Source of the DNA: Acidobacteriota bacterium
Lineage (GTDB): Bacteria > Acidobacteriota > JAAYUB01
DNA: 64,000 nt
Direction of reading: 5' to 3'
Assembly: GCA_016935015.1 (NCBI GenBank)
Contig: JAFGRT010000145.1
Location: 1 to 64,000 of the forward strand
Shown here: positions 50,737-60,370 of the stretch, piece after piece
Layout of the letters: each line of letters starts with the position of its first letter
How positions within the stretch are numbered: position 1 is the first letter of the stretch
Made by a program: the position numbers and the translations under genes
Notes under the pieces: model-generated
The model's input: the letters and a program-made list of their open reading frames with translations, nothing else
Told to the model about the DNA's origin: nothing
Databases searched by the model: none

Positions 50737-51513
50737 TCAGCCGACGCAAAATTCGTAGCGGCGGGTTTGTTCGATTGGCGGCGGCGAAGCAACCGATCGG
50801 AAGGTCCGTTCTATCAACGTCACATGGCCGGCGGTCGACAGCCACAGCAACGACGAGGAACGGGTGCCGTACTGTGCGCCGGAGATAAACAGGGGCGCCA
50901 GCTCGCGCTCCCGGTCCAGGCCCACACCCGTATCGGGCAACTCCGGATCCGGCGGCCGGCGGCGGTCCGCCAGCAAGGCCCACAACGCCGCCTCGTCGGG
51001 TGGTCCGGGCCGGGACAGGATGTCTCGCATGCGTGCCCGGCCGCGCGTCACCTTGGGCCAGGGAGTATTCAGCCGATGGTTGCTCAGACCGTGCACGCCG
51101 TCGGTCAGGCGCTGCGGCGGGCCGCCACGGTTGGAGGCATACCAGACTTCGGTGCCGATTCCCGCCAGCAGGTTGAAACCGTTGTATCCGCCGGCCCGGT
51201 CCATGACGTGATCCAGATAGGCTGCCGGCGGATCGTCTCCGCGCAGGAAATCCGACACCAGGCCGCCGCGGGAGGCCGCATCAGGCCGTGGCGGCATGAC
51301 TTCCCGGTAGTTGGTGACGGCCGCCCAACGCCCGCGGCGGGTGATGCCCAGCCACGTGCCGCCGCCGTGCTCGTCGCGGCCGGCCAGGAGCCCCGGCGAT
51401 TCCGGCCACCACGCCAGGGGCCGGCTGGGCCGCTCGTAAAATTCATCCCGATTGGCGGCAATCACCAGCGGATAGTCGGACCGCCCATTCACCGCCAGCA
51501 GAATCAGGCACAT
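50737..51513 (-). CDS. NRDE/TANGO2-family protein
   Basis: MCLILLAVNGRSDYPLVIAANRDEFYERPSRPLAWWPESPGLLAGRDEHGGGTWLGITRRGRWAAVTNYR. Confidence 0.93.
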   Translation of the reverse strand: MCLILLAVNGRSDYPLVIAANRDEFYERPSRPLAWWPESPGLLAGRDEHGGGTWLGITRRGRWAAVTNYREVMPPRPDAASRGGLVSDFLRGDDPPAAYLDHVMDRAGGYNGFNLLAGIGTEVWYASNRGGPPQRLTDGVHGLSNHRLNTPWPKVTRGRARMRDILSRPGPPDEAALWALLADRRRPPDPELPDTGVGLDRERELAPLFISGAQYGTRSSSLLWLSTAGHVTLIERTFRSVASPPPIEQTRRYEFCVG

Positions 51514-51728
51514 GCTTCATCCTCCGGTCCGGGACCGTTTGTATCATGGATGCAGTCGGGATCGCCCGGGGGTCAGCAGAATGACACGGCCGGGGCACGG
51601 CCGCCCGGATCAGGGATGGTGCTGCTTTATCGCCGGCCTCTTCGGACCGGCTGTCCAACGCCACGGCGCTACCGGGCGCCGCTCCCCTCCGACTCCGGGT
51701 CCCCTCTGGCACATCCACACCGGCGGCA

Positions 51729-52709
51729 TCAGGGCGAATCTGCTCCGGCGCCGGGTCCGTTGCCTGCCGCGACATCCGGTCGTCGCCAGTGCCACAGGGG
51801 ATCGCTGTACTCTTCAGGGAAGGGATTGTCGCGGGTGAAGTCGGGCAGCCACGCCGCTGCCGCGTCCGGCTCCTGGACAAAGCCCTCCTCGATCTCCAGC
51901 TCGGCCAGCCAGTCGACGACGGTGGCGTACTCCGACTCCGTCAGCCGTCGGACCGGCCCGCTCTCCGGACAGGGCGGGGCGTACTGCATCATCAGCGAGA
52001 GGAGGGCCGTCGCCTTCAGTTCCCGGGCAAAGAACTCCAGCACCCGCCGGGTGGCGGCCAGTTCGCCCGGCAGTACCAGATGGCGAACGATGAGGCCCCG
52101 CCGCAGAACCGTTCCACTCCAGACCGGCGGACCGACAGAGGCCATATTTGCCAGGGCCTTCATAACGACGGCCGGATAATCCGCCGCCTGGAAATGACGC
52201 CGGGCGAGATCACTGTCCAGGGTTTTGAGGTCCGGCAGAAAGATATCCACGAAGGAATGCAGCATGGTCACAGCCTCCTCCGTCTCGTAACCGGACGAGT
52301 TCCAGACCACCGGCACCTGCAAGCCCCGCCGGCGGGCCACTCCGACGGCCCAGGCCAGCGCCGACAGAAAGGGCGTGCCCGTCACCAGGTTCACAGTGGC
52401 CGCCCCGGCCTGCTGCAGGCGGAGAAACAGGTCCACCAGTTCGTCCGGGGGGATCTCGCGGCCCATCCCCGCCCGGCTGATCTGCCAGTTCTGGCAGAAA
52501 CCGCAGCGCAGGGTGCAGCCGGTGAAAAAGGCGGTGCCGGAACCCCGCTCACCGCACAAGGGCGGCTCCTCGCCCCGATGCAGCCCGGCCCAGGCCAGCC
52601 GGAGCGCGGCCGTCTCGCCGCAGAAACCGGTCTGGCCGGCGTTCCGGTTCACGCCGCACTGGCGGGGACACAGCCGGCAGCACTCGTATTCAGGGTACCA
52701 TTGTTCCAT
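51729..52709 (-). CDS. Radical SAM protein (PflA-like)
   Basis: CCRLCPRQCGVNRNAGQTGFCGE...TAFFTGCTLRCGFCQNWQISRAGMGREIPPDELVDLFLRLQQAGAATVNLVTGTPF. Confidence 0.88.
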   Translation of the reverse strand: MEQWYPEYECCRLCPRQCGVNRNAGQTGFCGETAALRLAWAGLHRGEEPPLCGERGSGTAFFTGCTLRCGFCQNWQISRAGMGREIPPDELVDLFLRLQQAGAATVNLVTGTPFLSALAWAVGVARRRGLQVPVVWNSSGYETEEAVTMLHSFVDIFLPDLKTLDSDLARRHFQAADYPAVVMKALANMASVGPPVWSGTVLRRGLIVRHLVLPGELAATRRVLEFFARELKATALLSLMMQYAPPCPESGPVRRLTESEYATVVDWLAELEIEEGFVQEPDAAAAWLPDFTRDNPFPEEYSDPLWHWRRPDVAAGNGPGAGADSP

Positions 52710-52866
52710 CGGGTCCACTCCCGGGGGCCGCTTCCCCATCCGGTCACTATAGCACGCCCCGCTTCGGACGGAAAGAGGATGCGATGGGATCGGCCACGGT
52801 GTCGCCGGGTGGAACCCGGCCGCCGGGAGAAGGTCGACGGGCAGGAGCAAACAAACGAAGGCGGGT

Positions 52867-53535
52867 TTAAAAAATCCAGTCGACGTAGGCGGTAACGGCA
52901 TTGCCGACCACGAAGTTCTGAATCAGCACCAGGTCTCGGCTGTGGAGGTATCCGTCGCTGTCCATGTCGGCCAGCCACAGGGCGGGTGTGGTCTCGTTGC
53001 CGGCCAGGACATGGGCGTACAGCAACACATCCTGGCCATCCAGCCAGTCATCGGCCACGAGATCGCCGTAAACTGTATCCGTTTCCAGCACCCTGGCCGT
53101 GCCGGTGGCGGTGACGCGCATGGGCGTGGTGGCCGTGAAATTTTCGATATCCACATGTAGGAAATAGTCGCCGTCCACCCAGGTGGTCATGTCGAGGGCG
53201 ATGAAGATGCCGTCCACATCCGCCTCGATGTGCTCCTGGGTGATGACCCGGCCAGCGGGCGGTATGGGGCCCCACGTTTCGGAAAAACCGGTGTCATCCC
53301 CTTCGTTCACCACGATCCAGATGATGGCCCACATCTCCACCACCGTATGCAGGTCGGTACGCAGATAGTAGCGGAGATAGCCGGGATCCAGCGGTTCCGG
53401 CGAGACCCAGTAGCCGTTCTGGCCGGACTGCACCTGAAACGACACGTCCCACTGCCGGGTGCTTTCCGCCGAAACAAACCCGGAGACCATCGTGGCGATG
53501 AAAAAAATGAGCAGCCCCGCACAGACAGCACGCAT
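52867..53535 (-). CDS. Secreted protein with C-terminal dockerin-like calcium-binding repeats
   Basis: Signal peptide MRAVCAGLLIFFIATMVSGFVSA; DTVYGDLVADDWLDGQDVLLYAHVLAG...LADMDSDGYLHSRDLVLIQNFVVG. Confidence 0.75.
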   Translation of the reverse strand: MRAVCAGLLIFFIATMVSGFVSAESTRQWDVSFQVQSGQNGYWVSPEPLDPGYLRYYLRTDLHTVVEMWAIIWIVVNEGDDTGFSETWGPIPPAGRVITQEHIEADVDGIFIALDMTTWVDGDYFLHVDIENFTATTPMRVTATGTARVLETDTVYGDLVADDWLDGQDVLLYAHVLAGNETTPALWLADMDSDGYLHSRDLVLIQNFVVGNAVTAYVDWIF

Positions 53536-53702
53536 GGAACACTCCCCGCTGGTATATAGAGTAGTATAGCCTCTGGCGGTCCGCCACACAACCGTCGATG
53601 GCCATGAGTGCCGAAAATCCCCTCCCGGCGACAAGGCGGATTTTTGCGGAACCGATCCCCACGGCCCTTGCTTTCGGAACCGGGACCCGCTACCATCGGC
53701 CC

Positions 53703-56675
53703 ATGAAACTCAACACCGCTCGCTATCTGGTCTGCTTCGCCCTGGGACTGTTCTTTACTGCCTTGCCGACGCTGACTTCCGCCGCCGATAGTCCGCCCAC
53801 CGATTGGGTGGACCCCTTCATCGGCACCGGCGGCCACGGTCACACCCATCCGGCCGCCAGCCGCCCCTTCGGCATGGTCCAGGTGGGCCCCGACACCCGC
53901 CTCACCGGCTGGGACGGCTGCTCCGGCTATCACTATTCCGACGAGACCATCTACGGCTTCACCCACACCCACCTCAGTGGCACCGGGATCTCCGATTACG
54001 GGGATATCCTGCTGATGCCCCTGGCCGGTGCGCTCCGGCTCGAATGCGGCGAACCCGGCGCCCCGGACAGCGGCTACAGCTCCCGCTTCCGTCATGCCGC
54101 CGAAGCGGCCCGCCCCGGCTATTACCGCGTCCATCTCGATGACGAGAACATCCTGGTGGAGCTTACCGCCACCCGCCGCTGCGGGCTGCACCGTTACACC
54201 GGTGCCGCCGCGGCAGCGCCGGCCCATGTGGTGCTGGACCTGATCCATCGGGACCCCGTCACCGAGGCCTGGCTGCGGGTGGTGAACGACCACGAAGTGG
54301 CGGGCTACCGGCGCTCCAGCTCCTGGGCCCGGGATCAGCGCGTCTATTTCGTGGCCCGCTTTTCCCGGCCGTTTGTGTCGCATGGCCTGGTCCGGGACGG
54401 TGTCCGGCAAACCGGCGCCACGCAGGCGGAGGGGAGCGCTCTCCAGGCGTGGTTTTCATTCGACGGGACCGCCGACGGACCGTTGCTGGTCAAGGTGGGG
54501 CTCTCGGCGGTGGACATGGCCGGCGCGCGAGCGAACCTGGACGCCGAAATCCCCGGCTGGGATTTCGACGCCGTCCGCCAGGCGGCCGAGAAGGATTGGA
54601 CCGCCCAGCTGGGCAAGATCATTATCCGTGGCGGCTCGCCCGCCCAACGGACCATCTTCACCACCGCCCTCTACCATGCCTGCCTGAATCCCAACCTGTT
54701 CACCGACGTCGACGGCCGGTACCGCGGCCGCGACATGGCCATCCACCACGCGGCGGATTTCGAGTATTACACCCTTTTCTCATTGTGGGATACGTTCCGG
54801 GCGGCCCATCCCCTGCTGACCATCCTCGATCCGCAACGGACAAACTACTTCATCCGCACGTTTCTGGCCCAGGTCCGCCAGGGGGGCGCCCTGCCCGTCT
54901 GGGAGCTCTGGGCCAACGAGACCCACACCATGATCGGCTATCACGCCGTGCCCGTCATCGTCGACGCGTGGGTCAAGGGCGTCCGCGATTTCGACACCGA
55001 CGAGGCCTTCCGGGCCATGACCCACAGCGCCGGGCTGGATCACTTCGGGCTCCGTGCCTACCGCGAGCTGGGGTATATCCCGGTCAGCGAGGATGCCGAG
55101 TCGGTGTCCAAAACCCTGGAGTACGCCTACGACGACTGGTGCATCGCCGAGATGGCCCGGCGGACGGGCCGTACGGCCGAATACCGCCATTACCTGCAGC
55201 GGGCCCAGTCGTACAAGAACGTGTTCGATCCCGGCACCGGCTTCATGCGCGGCCGTGTCAACGGCGGCTGGTTCAGTCCCTTCGACCCCCGCGAGGTGAA
55301 TTTCAACTACACCGAGGCCAACGCCTGGCAGTATTCCTTTTTCGTGCCCCAGGACATCACCGGCCTCATCGCCCTGCTGGGCGGTGACGAAGCCTTCACC
55401 GCCAGGCTGGACGAGCTGTTTTCGGCACCGTCCGACACCACCGGCCGGGAGCAGGCGGACATCACCGGCCTCATCGGCCAGTACGCCCACGGCAACGAGC
55501 CAAGCCATCACATGGCCTACCTGTACACCTACGCCGGCCGCCCCTGGCGGACCCAGGCCCTGGTCCGGCGCATCATGGACGAACTTTACACCGCCGCGCC
55601 CGACGGCCTCTGCGGCAACGAGGACGCCGGCCAGATGTCGGCCTGGTATGTCTTCAGCGCCCTGGGCTTCTACCCCGTCACCCCGGGCAGCGACCTGTAC
55701 GCCCTCGGCACGCCCCTCTTTCCCGAAGCCGTGATCCGCCTGCCGGACGGTAACACCTTCATCATCCGCGCCCCGGACGTGTCGGCCGAGAACATCTTCA
55801 TTCAATCGGCGACCCTCAACGGCCGGCCCTGGTCCAAATCCTATCTGCATCACAAGGATATCGTCGCTGGCGGCGAGATGACCTTCACGCTGGGGCCGGA
55901 ACCGAACCGGACCTGGGCGACCGCCCCGGCCGATCGGCCGCCATCGACCATCGACGAACACCGGATCCAGCCGGCGCCCTTTGTCGCCACGGGGGACCGC
56001 ACCTTCACCGCGTCCACCACCGTGGTGCTGGATGTACTGGGTGACGCGGAAATCCGCTACACCCTCGACGGGACGAATCCCGGTGACGAATCGACCCGTT
56101 ACGAAGAGCCCATCGTTCTCCATGAGACCGCGGAGCTCCGGGCCCGGGCCATGCCGCCGGGCCGCCCACCCAGCAGCGTCACCGTCGCCCGCTTCAGCCG
56201 GGTCTCCGGCCGCCGCCGCATTGAACTGCAGACCGAATTCGCGCCCCAGTATTCGGCCGGCGGCCCCACCGCCCTCATCGACACCATCCGCGGCGGGCCC
56301 AACTTCCGAACAGGGGGCTGGCAGGGCTTCGAAGGTGTGGACCTGGTGGCGGTGGTGGATCTCGGGGAAGCGCGGCCGGTCCGGCGGGTGGCCGTGGGCT
56401 TTCTGCAGGACAGCGGCTCGTGGATCTTCATGCCCGAGTATCTGGCGGTGGAAACATCCATCGACGGTGAGTATTTCCGTCCCGCAGGCCGGTTCGTCAA
56501 CAACGTTCCGCGGCGGGAGGAACGTGTGGTGGTGAAGGATTTCGAGGTGACGGTCGACGCCGCGGCAGTGCGCTTCGTGCGGATCCGTGCCAAAACTCTG
56601 GGCACCTGTCCGGACTGGCATCGGGGCGCCGGCGGCAAGGCCTGGATCTTCGCCGACGAGATTGTCATCGAGTGA
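53703..56675 (+). CDS. GH92 family alpha-mannosidase-like glycoside hydrolase
   Basis: WVDPFIGTGGHGHTHPAASRPFGMVQVGPDT...YHYSDETIYGFTHTHLSGTG...GNEDAGQMSAWYVFSALGFYPVTPG; C-terminal chitobiase-like (EIRYTLDGTNPGDESTRYEEPI) and F5/8-like modules. Confidence 0.94.
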   Translation: MKLNTARYLVCFALGLFFTALPTLTSAADSPPTDWVDPFIGTGGHGHTHPAASRPFGMVQVGPDTRLTGWDGCSGYHYSDETIYGFTHTHLSGTGISDYGDILLMPLAGALRLECGEPGAPDSGYSSRFRHAAEAARPGYYRVHLDDENILVELTATRRCGLHRYTGAAAAAPAHVVLDLIHRDPVTEAWLRVVNDHEVAGYRRSSSWARDQRVYFVARFSRPFVSHGLVRDGVRQTGATQAEGSALQAWFSFDGTADGPLLVKVGLSAVDMAGARANLDAEIPGWDFDAVRQAAEKDWTAQLGKIIIRGGSPAQRTIFTTALYHACLNPNLFTDVDGRYRGRDMAIHHAADFEYYTLFSLWDTFRAAHPLLTILDPQRTNYFIRTFLAQVRQGGALPVWELWANETHTMIGYHAVPVIVDAWVKGVRDFDTDEAFRAMTHSAGLDHFGLRAYRELGYIPVSEDAESVSKTLEYAYDDWCIAEMARRTGRTAEYRHYLQRAQSYKNVFDPGTGFMRGRVNGGWFSPFDPREVNFNYTEANAWQYSFFVPQDITGLIALLGGDEAFTARLDELFSAPSDTTGREQADITGLIGQYAHGNEPSHHMAYLYTYAGRPWRTQALVRRIMDELYTAAPDGLCGNEDAGQMSAWYVFSALGFYPVTPGSDLYALGTPLFPEAVIRLPDGNTFIIRAPDVSAENIFIQSATLNGRPWSKSYLHHKDIVAGGEMTFTLGPEPNRTWATAPADRPPSTIDEHRIQPAPFVATGDRTFTASTTVVLDVLGDAEIRYTLDGTNPGDESTRYEEPIVLHETAELRARAMPPGRPPSSVTVARFSRVSGRRRIELQTEFAPQYSAGGPTALIDTIRGGPNFRTGGWQGFEGVDLVAVVDLGEARPVRRVAVGFLQDSGSWIFMPEYLAVETSIDGEYFRPAGRFVNNVPRREERVVVKDFEVTVDAAAVRFVRIRAKTLGTCPDWHRGAGGKAWIFADEIVIE

Positions 56676-56695
56676 CGGGATTATCCCTCGGCAAG

Positions 56696-57049
56696 TTACA
56701 TCCATCGGGCCAGGAGAGCCAGCCCCAGCCAAACCCCGGAAACGACGACCGCCCACCAGGCGAAGCGTCGCCAGCGGGGCGACAACCGGAATCGCTGCAA
56801 GAAAAGGCCGACGGCCATCACATGAAACGGCACGGGTAACCGGACGCCCAGTTCCCGCATGACAATCGACCCGGACAGATCCGATAGATGGGCCGCATGG
56901 CCCGGACCGTGGAGCGCCGACCCGGCGAGGATCCCCCACAGCGCCCGCACCAGCAGCCCGGCGCCCACCAGCACGATGAACAGACACAGCCAGGTGTAGA
57001 CAGCGGTCCGGCGAAAAGCGGCCAGAAGATGGGTGACTCTTTTCAGCAT
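56696..57049 (-). CDS. Small membrane protein
   Basis: 117 aa with three hydrophobic segments. Confidence 0.6.
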   Translation of the reverse strand: MLKRVTHLLAAFRRTAVYTWLCLFIVLVGAGLLVRALWGILAGSALHGPGHAAHLSDLSGSIVMRELGVRLPVPFHVMAVGLFLQRFRLSPRWRRFAWWAVVVSGVWLGLALLARWM

Positions 57050-57160
57050 CCCGCCGTTAGATCCGTCCTTTGCCGGAAAATAATCAAATTGCCTTTCCGG
57101 ATACCTCCGTCATCGCCGGGTGTCCGGCGGAACCGGTCGGACGCCGGCCGGCGGGCCGGT

Positions 57161-59491
57161 TTACAGCCGAAAGAGGTAGGAAAGCTTGATGAAAAACTGG
57201 CGCGAGTCATTGAGGAACCGGTCGGGCGTCCGGATTACCATCGGAAAGCCGTCTTCACCGGGCACCACATCCAGGTTGCGGGCATTGCTGTTGAAACCCA
57301 CGTAGAGGGCCGTACCGGGGTGCGGCATATAGGTGAAAAGAAAATCGGCGTTGAAACTTTTGGACGTGTCCAGGGACGTAAAATCTGGATTGCTCAGGGT
57401 GGTGGAATACTGCAGAATGACCCGCAGGGAGATGTCGTGGGTGAATTGCCAGTTCCAGCGGGAGCGGAAGATGTGGTTGTTGAAGATGTTCGCATCCCAA
57501 GCCCGCTCCTTCAGGCGGGAAAAGATGTAGGTGTTGTCGATCCGCAGCGGGGTGACGGGCAGCAGCGTTACGTTGAGCTGCCCCTGGGACTGGTCGGCCG
57601 TGTAGGGGGCCGCCCCCTCCACCGGCACGAAATTGGTGGCTTCCCCCCAGCGGTAGTAACCGTTGAAGGTGAACTTCTGGAAAAATTCCGACCGGAAGGA
57701 AACCCGGGTGGAGGTGCCCGGATAATCCCGCGTCGTGACCAGCGTCTCGAAATCCTGCGGCCGCAGCCGCTCCCGCCCGAACCGCTGCTGCACGCTGATC
57801 CATGTCTGGCCGATGAAATTGAATCGCAGGGAGGGCGCCACGGTGTAATCCAGCCGGATGCCCTGATGATCCCAGGTGTAGTCGGTCCAGATTTCCGGCC
57901 CCCAGGAGATGAGGAATTCCCCCTCGGGCCGAAACTCGTAATCCACATTCTGCTCGAGGCGGCGGATATCGTTACGGTAGATGAAACCCGGTTGGCTGTA
58001 AAAGCCGGGGCTGATATCGGTGTATTCGAAATGATAGTCGAACTGCCGTCCCTCCCGGTTCAACCGCCAGTAGTACGCCGGACCCCGGCTGTGCGTGCCG
58101 TCGGTGTCCCGCGTGGCACCGTAAGCCATCTGGAAAGAGGTGATCCAGTTCTGGGAAAGTTTGACCCGGCCGTCCACACCGCCGACACGGTTGTAACTGC
58201 CGGCGAATTCACGATGGGTGTAAATGGCGCCGATCGTGGACTGTTCGCTGATGTCGCGGCTGAAACGGAAGATGCCGTACCAGGCTGTCTTGCCGTAACC
58301 GGTTTCCTCCGCCCCCAGCGTCTGACCGAGGGACTGGTCGTCGGCGACCATCATCCCGATGGAATAGGGTCCATGTTTGCCCGTCAGGCGAACGCCCACC
58401 CGCGGATCGGCGATACGGCGGGTGAACACCAGGTTGAGTGGCGTCTCAAAATAGCCCTTGTTTTCCAGAAAAAAGGGCCGTTTCTCAGGAAAAAACACTT
58501 CGAAGCGACGGTTCACCGTCACCTGTGGCGCGTCTGATTCTATCTGGGAAAAATCGGGGTTGGCCGCCACGTCCAGCACCAAGCTGTCGTTGAAGACCAA
58601 CTTGGCGTCCAGCCCGACGTCGGCGTCGGCCCAGTCGCTCTGCCATTCGGCCCGGCCGTCGTCGTCCTCGGTCAGCAACCGGTAGGAGCGAAACACCCCG
58701 TAGGGGATGAATTGGATGTTACGGCCGGGGGAGATGTTTTCCAGCCCGATGAGCGACGCCGCCTGATTGAGGCGCCCCTCGATCCGGCTGGAGACGTATG
58801 GCCAGAAGAGGTTTTCATTGGAGCGGGGAATGGCCCGATTGAAGATGATGCCCCACTGCTGCTGATCGCGGAACGGGAATCGTAGACTTTTGAAAGGGAT
58901 CGAGACCCAGACGACATATCCCTGGTCCGTCACACGGCCGCGGGAGAACCAGACCGTGTCGAATGAGGAATCGAAGCGGCGGCCTTCGGTCCACAGGGCG
59001 TCCATCTGAACACCCAGCGGATTGATCATGAACACATAAGCCCGGCGCTGATCGTTGAACGTATCAAGCATAATCTCGACCAGGTCGTCCTGGAAGAGCT
59101 GCTCGCGTCGCGCCAGGCGCGCCCGGACCCTCTCCGGCTCGGAATCGAAGGCCAGGAAGACGAAGTAGAGGTTCAGGTCGTCATAGCCCAGATAGACTTC
59201 AGTCCGCTGGCTGGCGGGCTCGCCATCGCTGGGCGACTGCTGGACAAACCGGGTCACGCAGGCCATCCGGCGGGCCACGGCGGAGGCCGGCTTCATGTCC
59301 AGGAAATCCTCCAGCGCCGGCGGTTCCGGCAGACGGGGGATGACCACCACCGGTTCCGGTTCTCCCGGCCGTGTCAGGGAAAATCCAATGGCGGAAAGCA
59401 AATGAATGAGTGCGACTGCGATCAGGATGCCCGACGAAAGTCCCCGACAGCCCCTCCATGCCGCGGGGCAGACTTTCGGCTTCATTGTCAT
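57161..59491 (-). CDS. DUF5916/CBM9-like outer-membrane protein, related in layout to the 41382-43547 product
   Basis: TEVYLGYDDLNLYFVFLAFDSEPERVRARLARREQLFQDDLVEIMLDTFNDQRRAYVFMINPLGVQMDALWTEG...FEVFFPEKRPFFLENKGYFETPLNLVFTRRI; ends LSYLFRL. Confidence 0.85.
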   Translation of the reverse strand: MTMKPKVCPAAWRGCRGLSSGILIAVALIHLLSAIGFSLTRPGEPEPVVVIPRLPEPPALEDFLDMKPASAVARRMACVTRFVQQSPSDGEPASQRTEVYLGYDDLNLYFVFLAFDSEPERVRARLARREQLFQDDLVEIMLDTFNDQRRAYVFMINPLGVQMDALWTEGRRFDSSFDTVWFSRGRVTDQGYVVWVSIPFKSLRFPFRDQQQWGIIFNRAIPRSNENLFWPYVSSRIEGRLNQAASLIGLENISPGRNIQFIPYGVFRSYRLLTEDDDGRAEWQSDWADADVGLDAKLVFNDSLVLDVAANPDFSQIESDAPQVTVNRRFEVFFPEKRPFFLENKGYFETPLNLVFTRRIADPRVGVRLTGKHGPYSIGMMVADDQSLGQTLGAEETGYGKTAWYGIFRFSRDISEQSTIGAIYTHREFAGSYNRVGGVDGRVKLSQNWITSFQMAYGATRDTDGTHSRGPAYYWRLNREGRQFDYHFEYTDISPGFYSQPGFIYRNDIRRLEQNVDYEFRPEGEFLISWGPEIWTDYTWDHQGIRLDYTVAPSLRFNFIGQTWISVQQRFGRERLRPQDFETLVTTRDYPGTSTRVSFRSEFFQKFTFNGYYRWGEATNFVPVEGAAPYTADQSQGQLNVTLLPVTPLRIDNTYIFSRLKERAWDANIFNNHIFRSRWNWQFTHDISLRVILQYSTTLSNPDFTSLDTSKSFNADFLFTYMPHPGTALYVGFNSNARNLDVVPGEDGFPMVIRTPDRFLNDSRQFFIKLSYLFRL

Positions 59492-59542
59492 AACATTCCT
59501 CGCTCCATCGTGCCTGTAAGAAGTGGTATACGATCTCACCTG

Positions 59543-59570
59543 CAAATTGTTTTTCCGTCTCAACAATTTG
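59543..59570. repeat. Inverted repeat upstream of the second DUF5916-like gene
   Basis: CAAATTGTT-N10-AACAATTTG, perfect 9-bp arms, 52 bp from the start codon. Confidence 0.5.
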
Positions 59571-59663
59571 ATAAAAATTCTTTACAAGTAATTCATAGCG
59601 GGAGAGAAACAAAGAAATTCAAAAATGTGTCTTACAACACAATAGGATGCATTTGAATGGTCT

Positions 59664-60062
59664 TCAGTTGCGAAGAATCCTGAGAAAAAGGGCCCTGGCC
59701 TCGGCGAGCCGCCGGCCGTCCGCATCGGCGATGACGGCCGTGGTGGTGATCCGGCGGCCGGACACGTCCTCTACCCGGCCGCAGATGCGCAGTTCCACGC
59801 CCGTCCGGGCCGGGTGCCGGAACACAACTTCCATGCGTGCTGTGGCCGCACTGCCCATGCCGCGGCGCAGCAGGGCATGGGCCATGATCTCGTCCATCAG
59901 GGTGGCCAGGATCCCGCCGTGGACTACGCCCTGGTAGCCCTGGAACTCGGCCGGCGGGGTATACAGAGTGTATACTTCCCCGTCTTCGCCGGAACGGATA
60001 TCCAGTTTCATGCCCCGGGGATTGTCCCGGCCGCAACAGAAACAGTAATTGTCCACTTCCAT
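59664..60062 (-). CDS. PaaI-like hotdog-fold thioesterase
   Basis: CFCCGRDNPRGMKLDIRSGEDGEVYTLYTPPAEFQGYQGVVHGGILATLMDEIMAHALL. Confidence 0.88.
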   Translation of the reverse strand: MEVDNYCFCCGRDNPRGMKLDIRSGEDGEVYTLYTPPAEFQGYQGVVHGGILATLMDEIMAHALLRRGMGSAATARMEVVFRHPARTGVELRICGRVEDVSGRRITTTAVIADADGRRLAEARALFLRILRN

Positions 60063-60117
60063 GACAGGCCTCCCGATGGTGCTAAAGATTCATGCTAGCC
60101 AAAAAGGGCCCGCCGAA

Positions 60118-60345
60118 TCAAGCCATTCCTGTATGGTCGGGCGATCCGGTGTCGTCATCGACCGTCCCCGTGTGCCGGGTGACGTCACTGACGCCTTGAC
60201 CCGAGCCGGTCACCGTCAGCCAGACCGCCACCACCCGCTGCGCCCAGCCGTGCCGGGCCGCTTCACGGACCAGGGCGGCCACGGTAATGCCGCTGCCGGT
60301 GAAACCGGGCCGCTGGGACAACACGTGGATAACCCGTCGGTTCAT
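60118..60345 (-). pseudogene. Possible truncated N-terminus of a glycosyltransferase
   Basis: MNRRVIHVLSQRPGFTGSGITVAALVREAARHGWAQRVVAVW resembles a family 4 glycosyltransferase N-terminus; similarity stops after about 42 residues. Confidence 0.4.
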
Positions 60346-60370
60346 GCTTCGGTCGTATCGGCGTCAGACG

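Noticed and set aside
53660-53690. Sigma-54-like CCCCACGGCCCTTGCT upstream of the GH92 gene
   Set aside because: Has a good TTGCT box and CACG, but lacks the essential -24 GG.
53307-56987. Minus-strand ORFs of 367 aa and 735 aa
   Set aside because: Antisense of the GH92 gene and dockerin-like protein region; GH92 reading is unambiguous.
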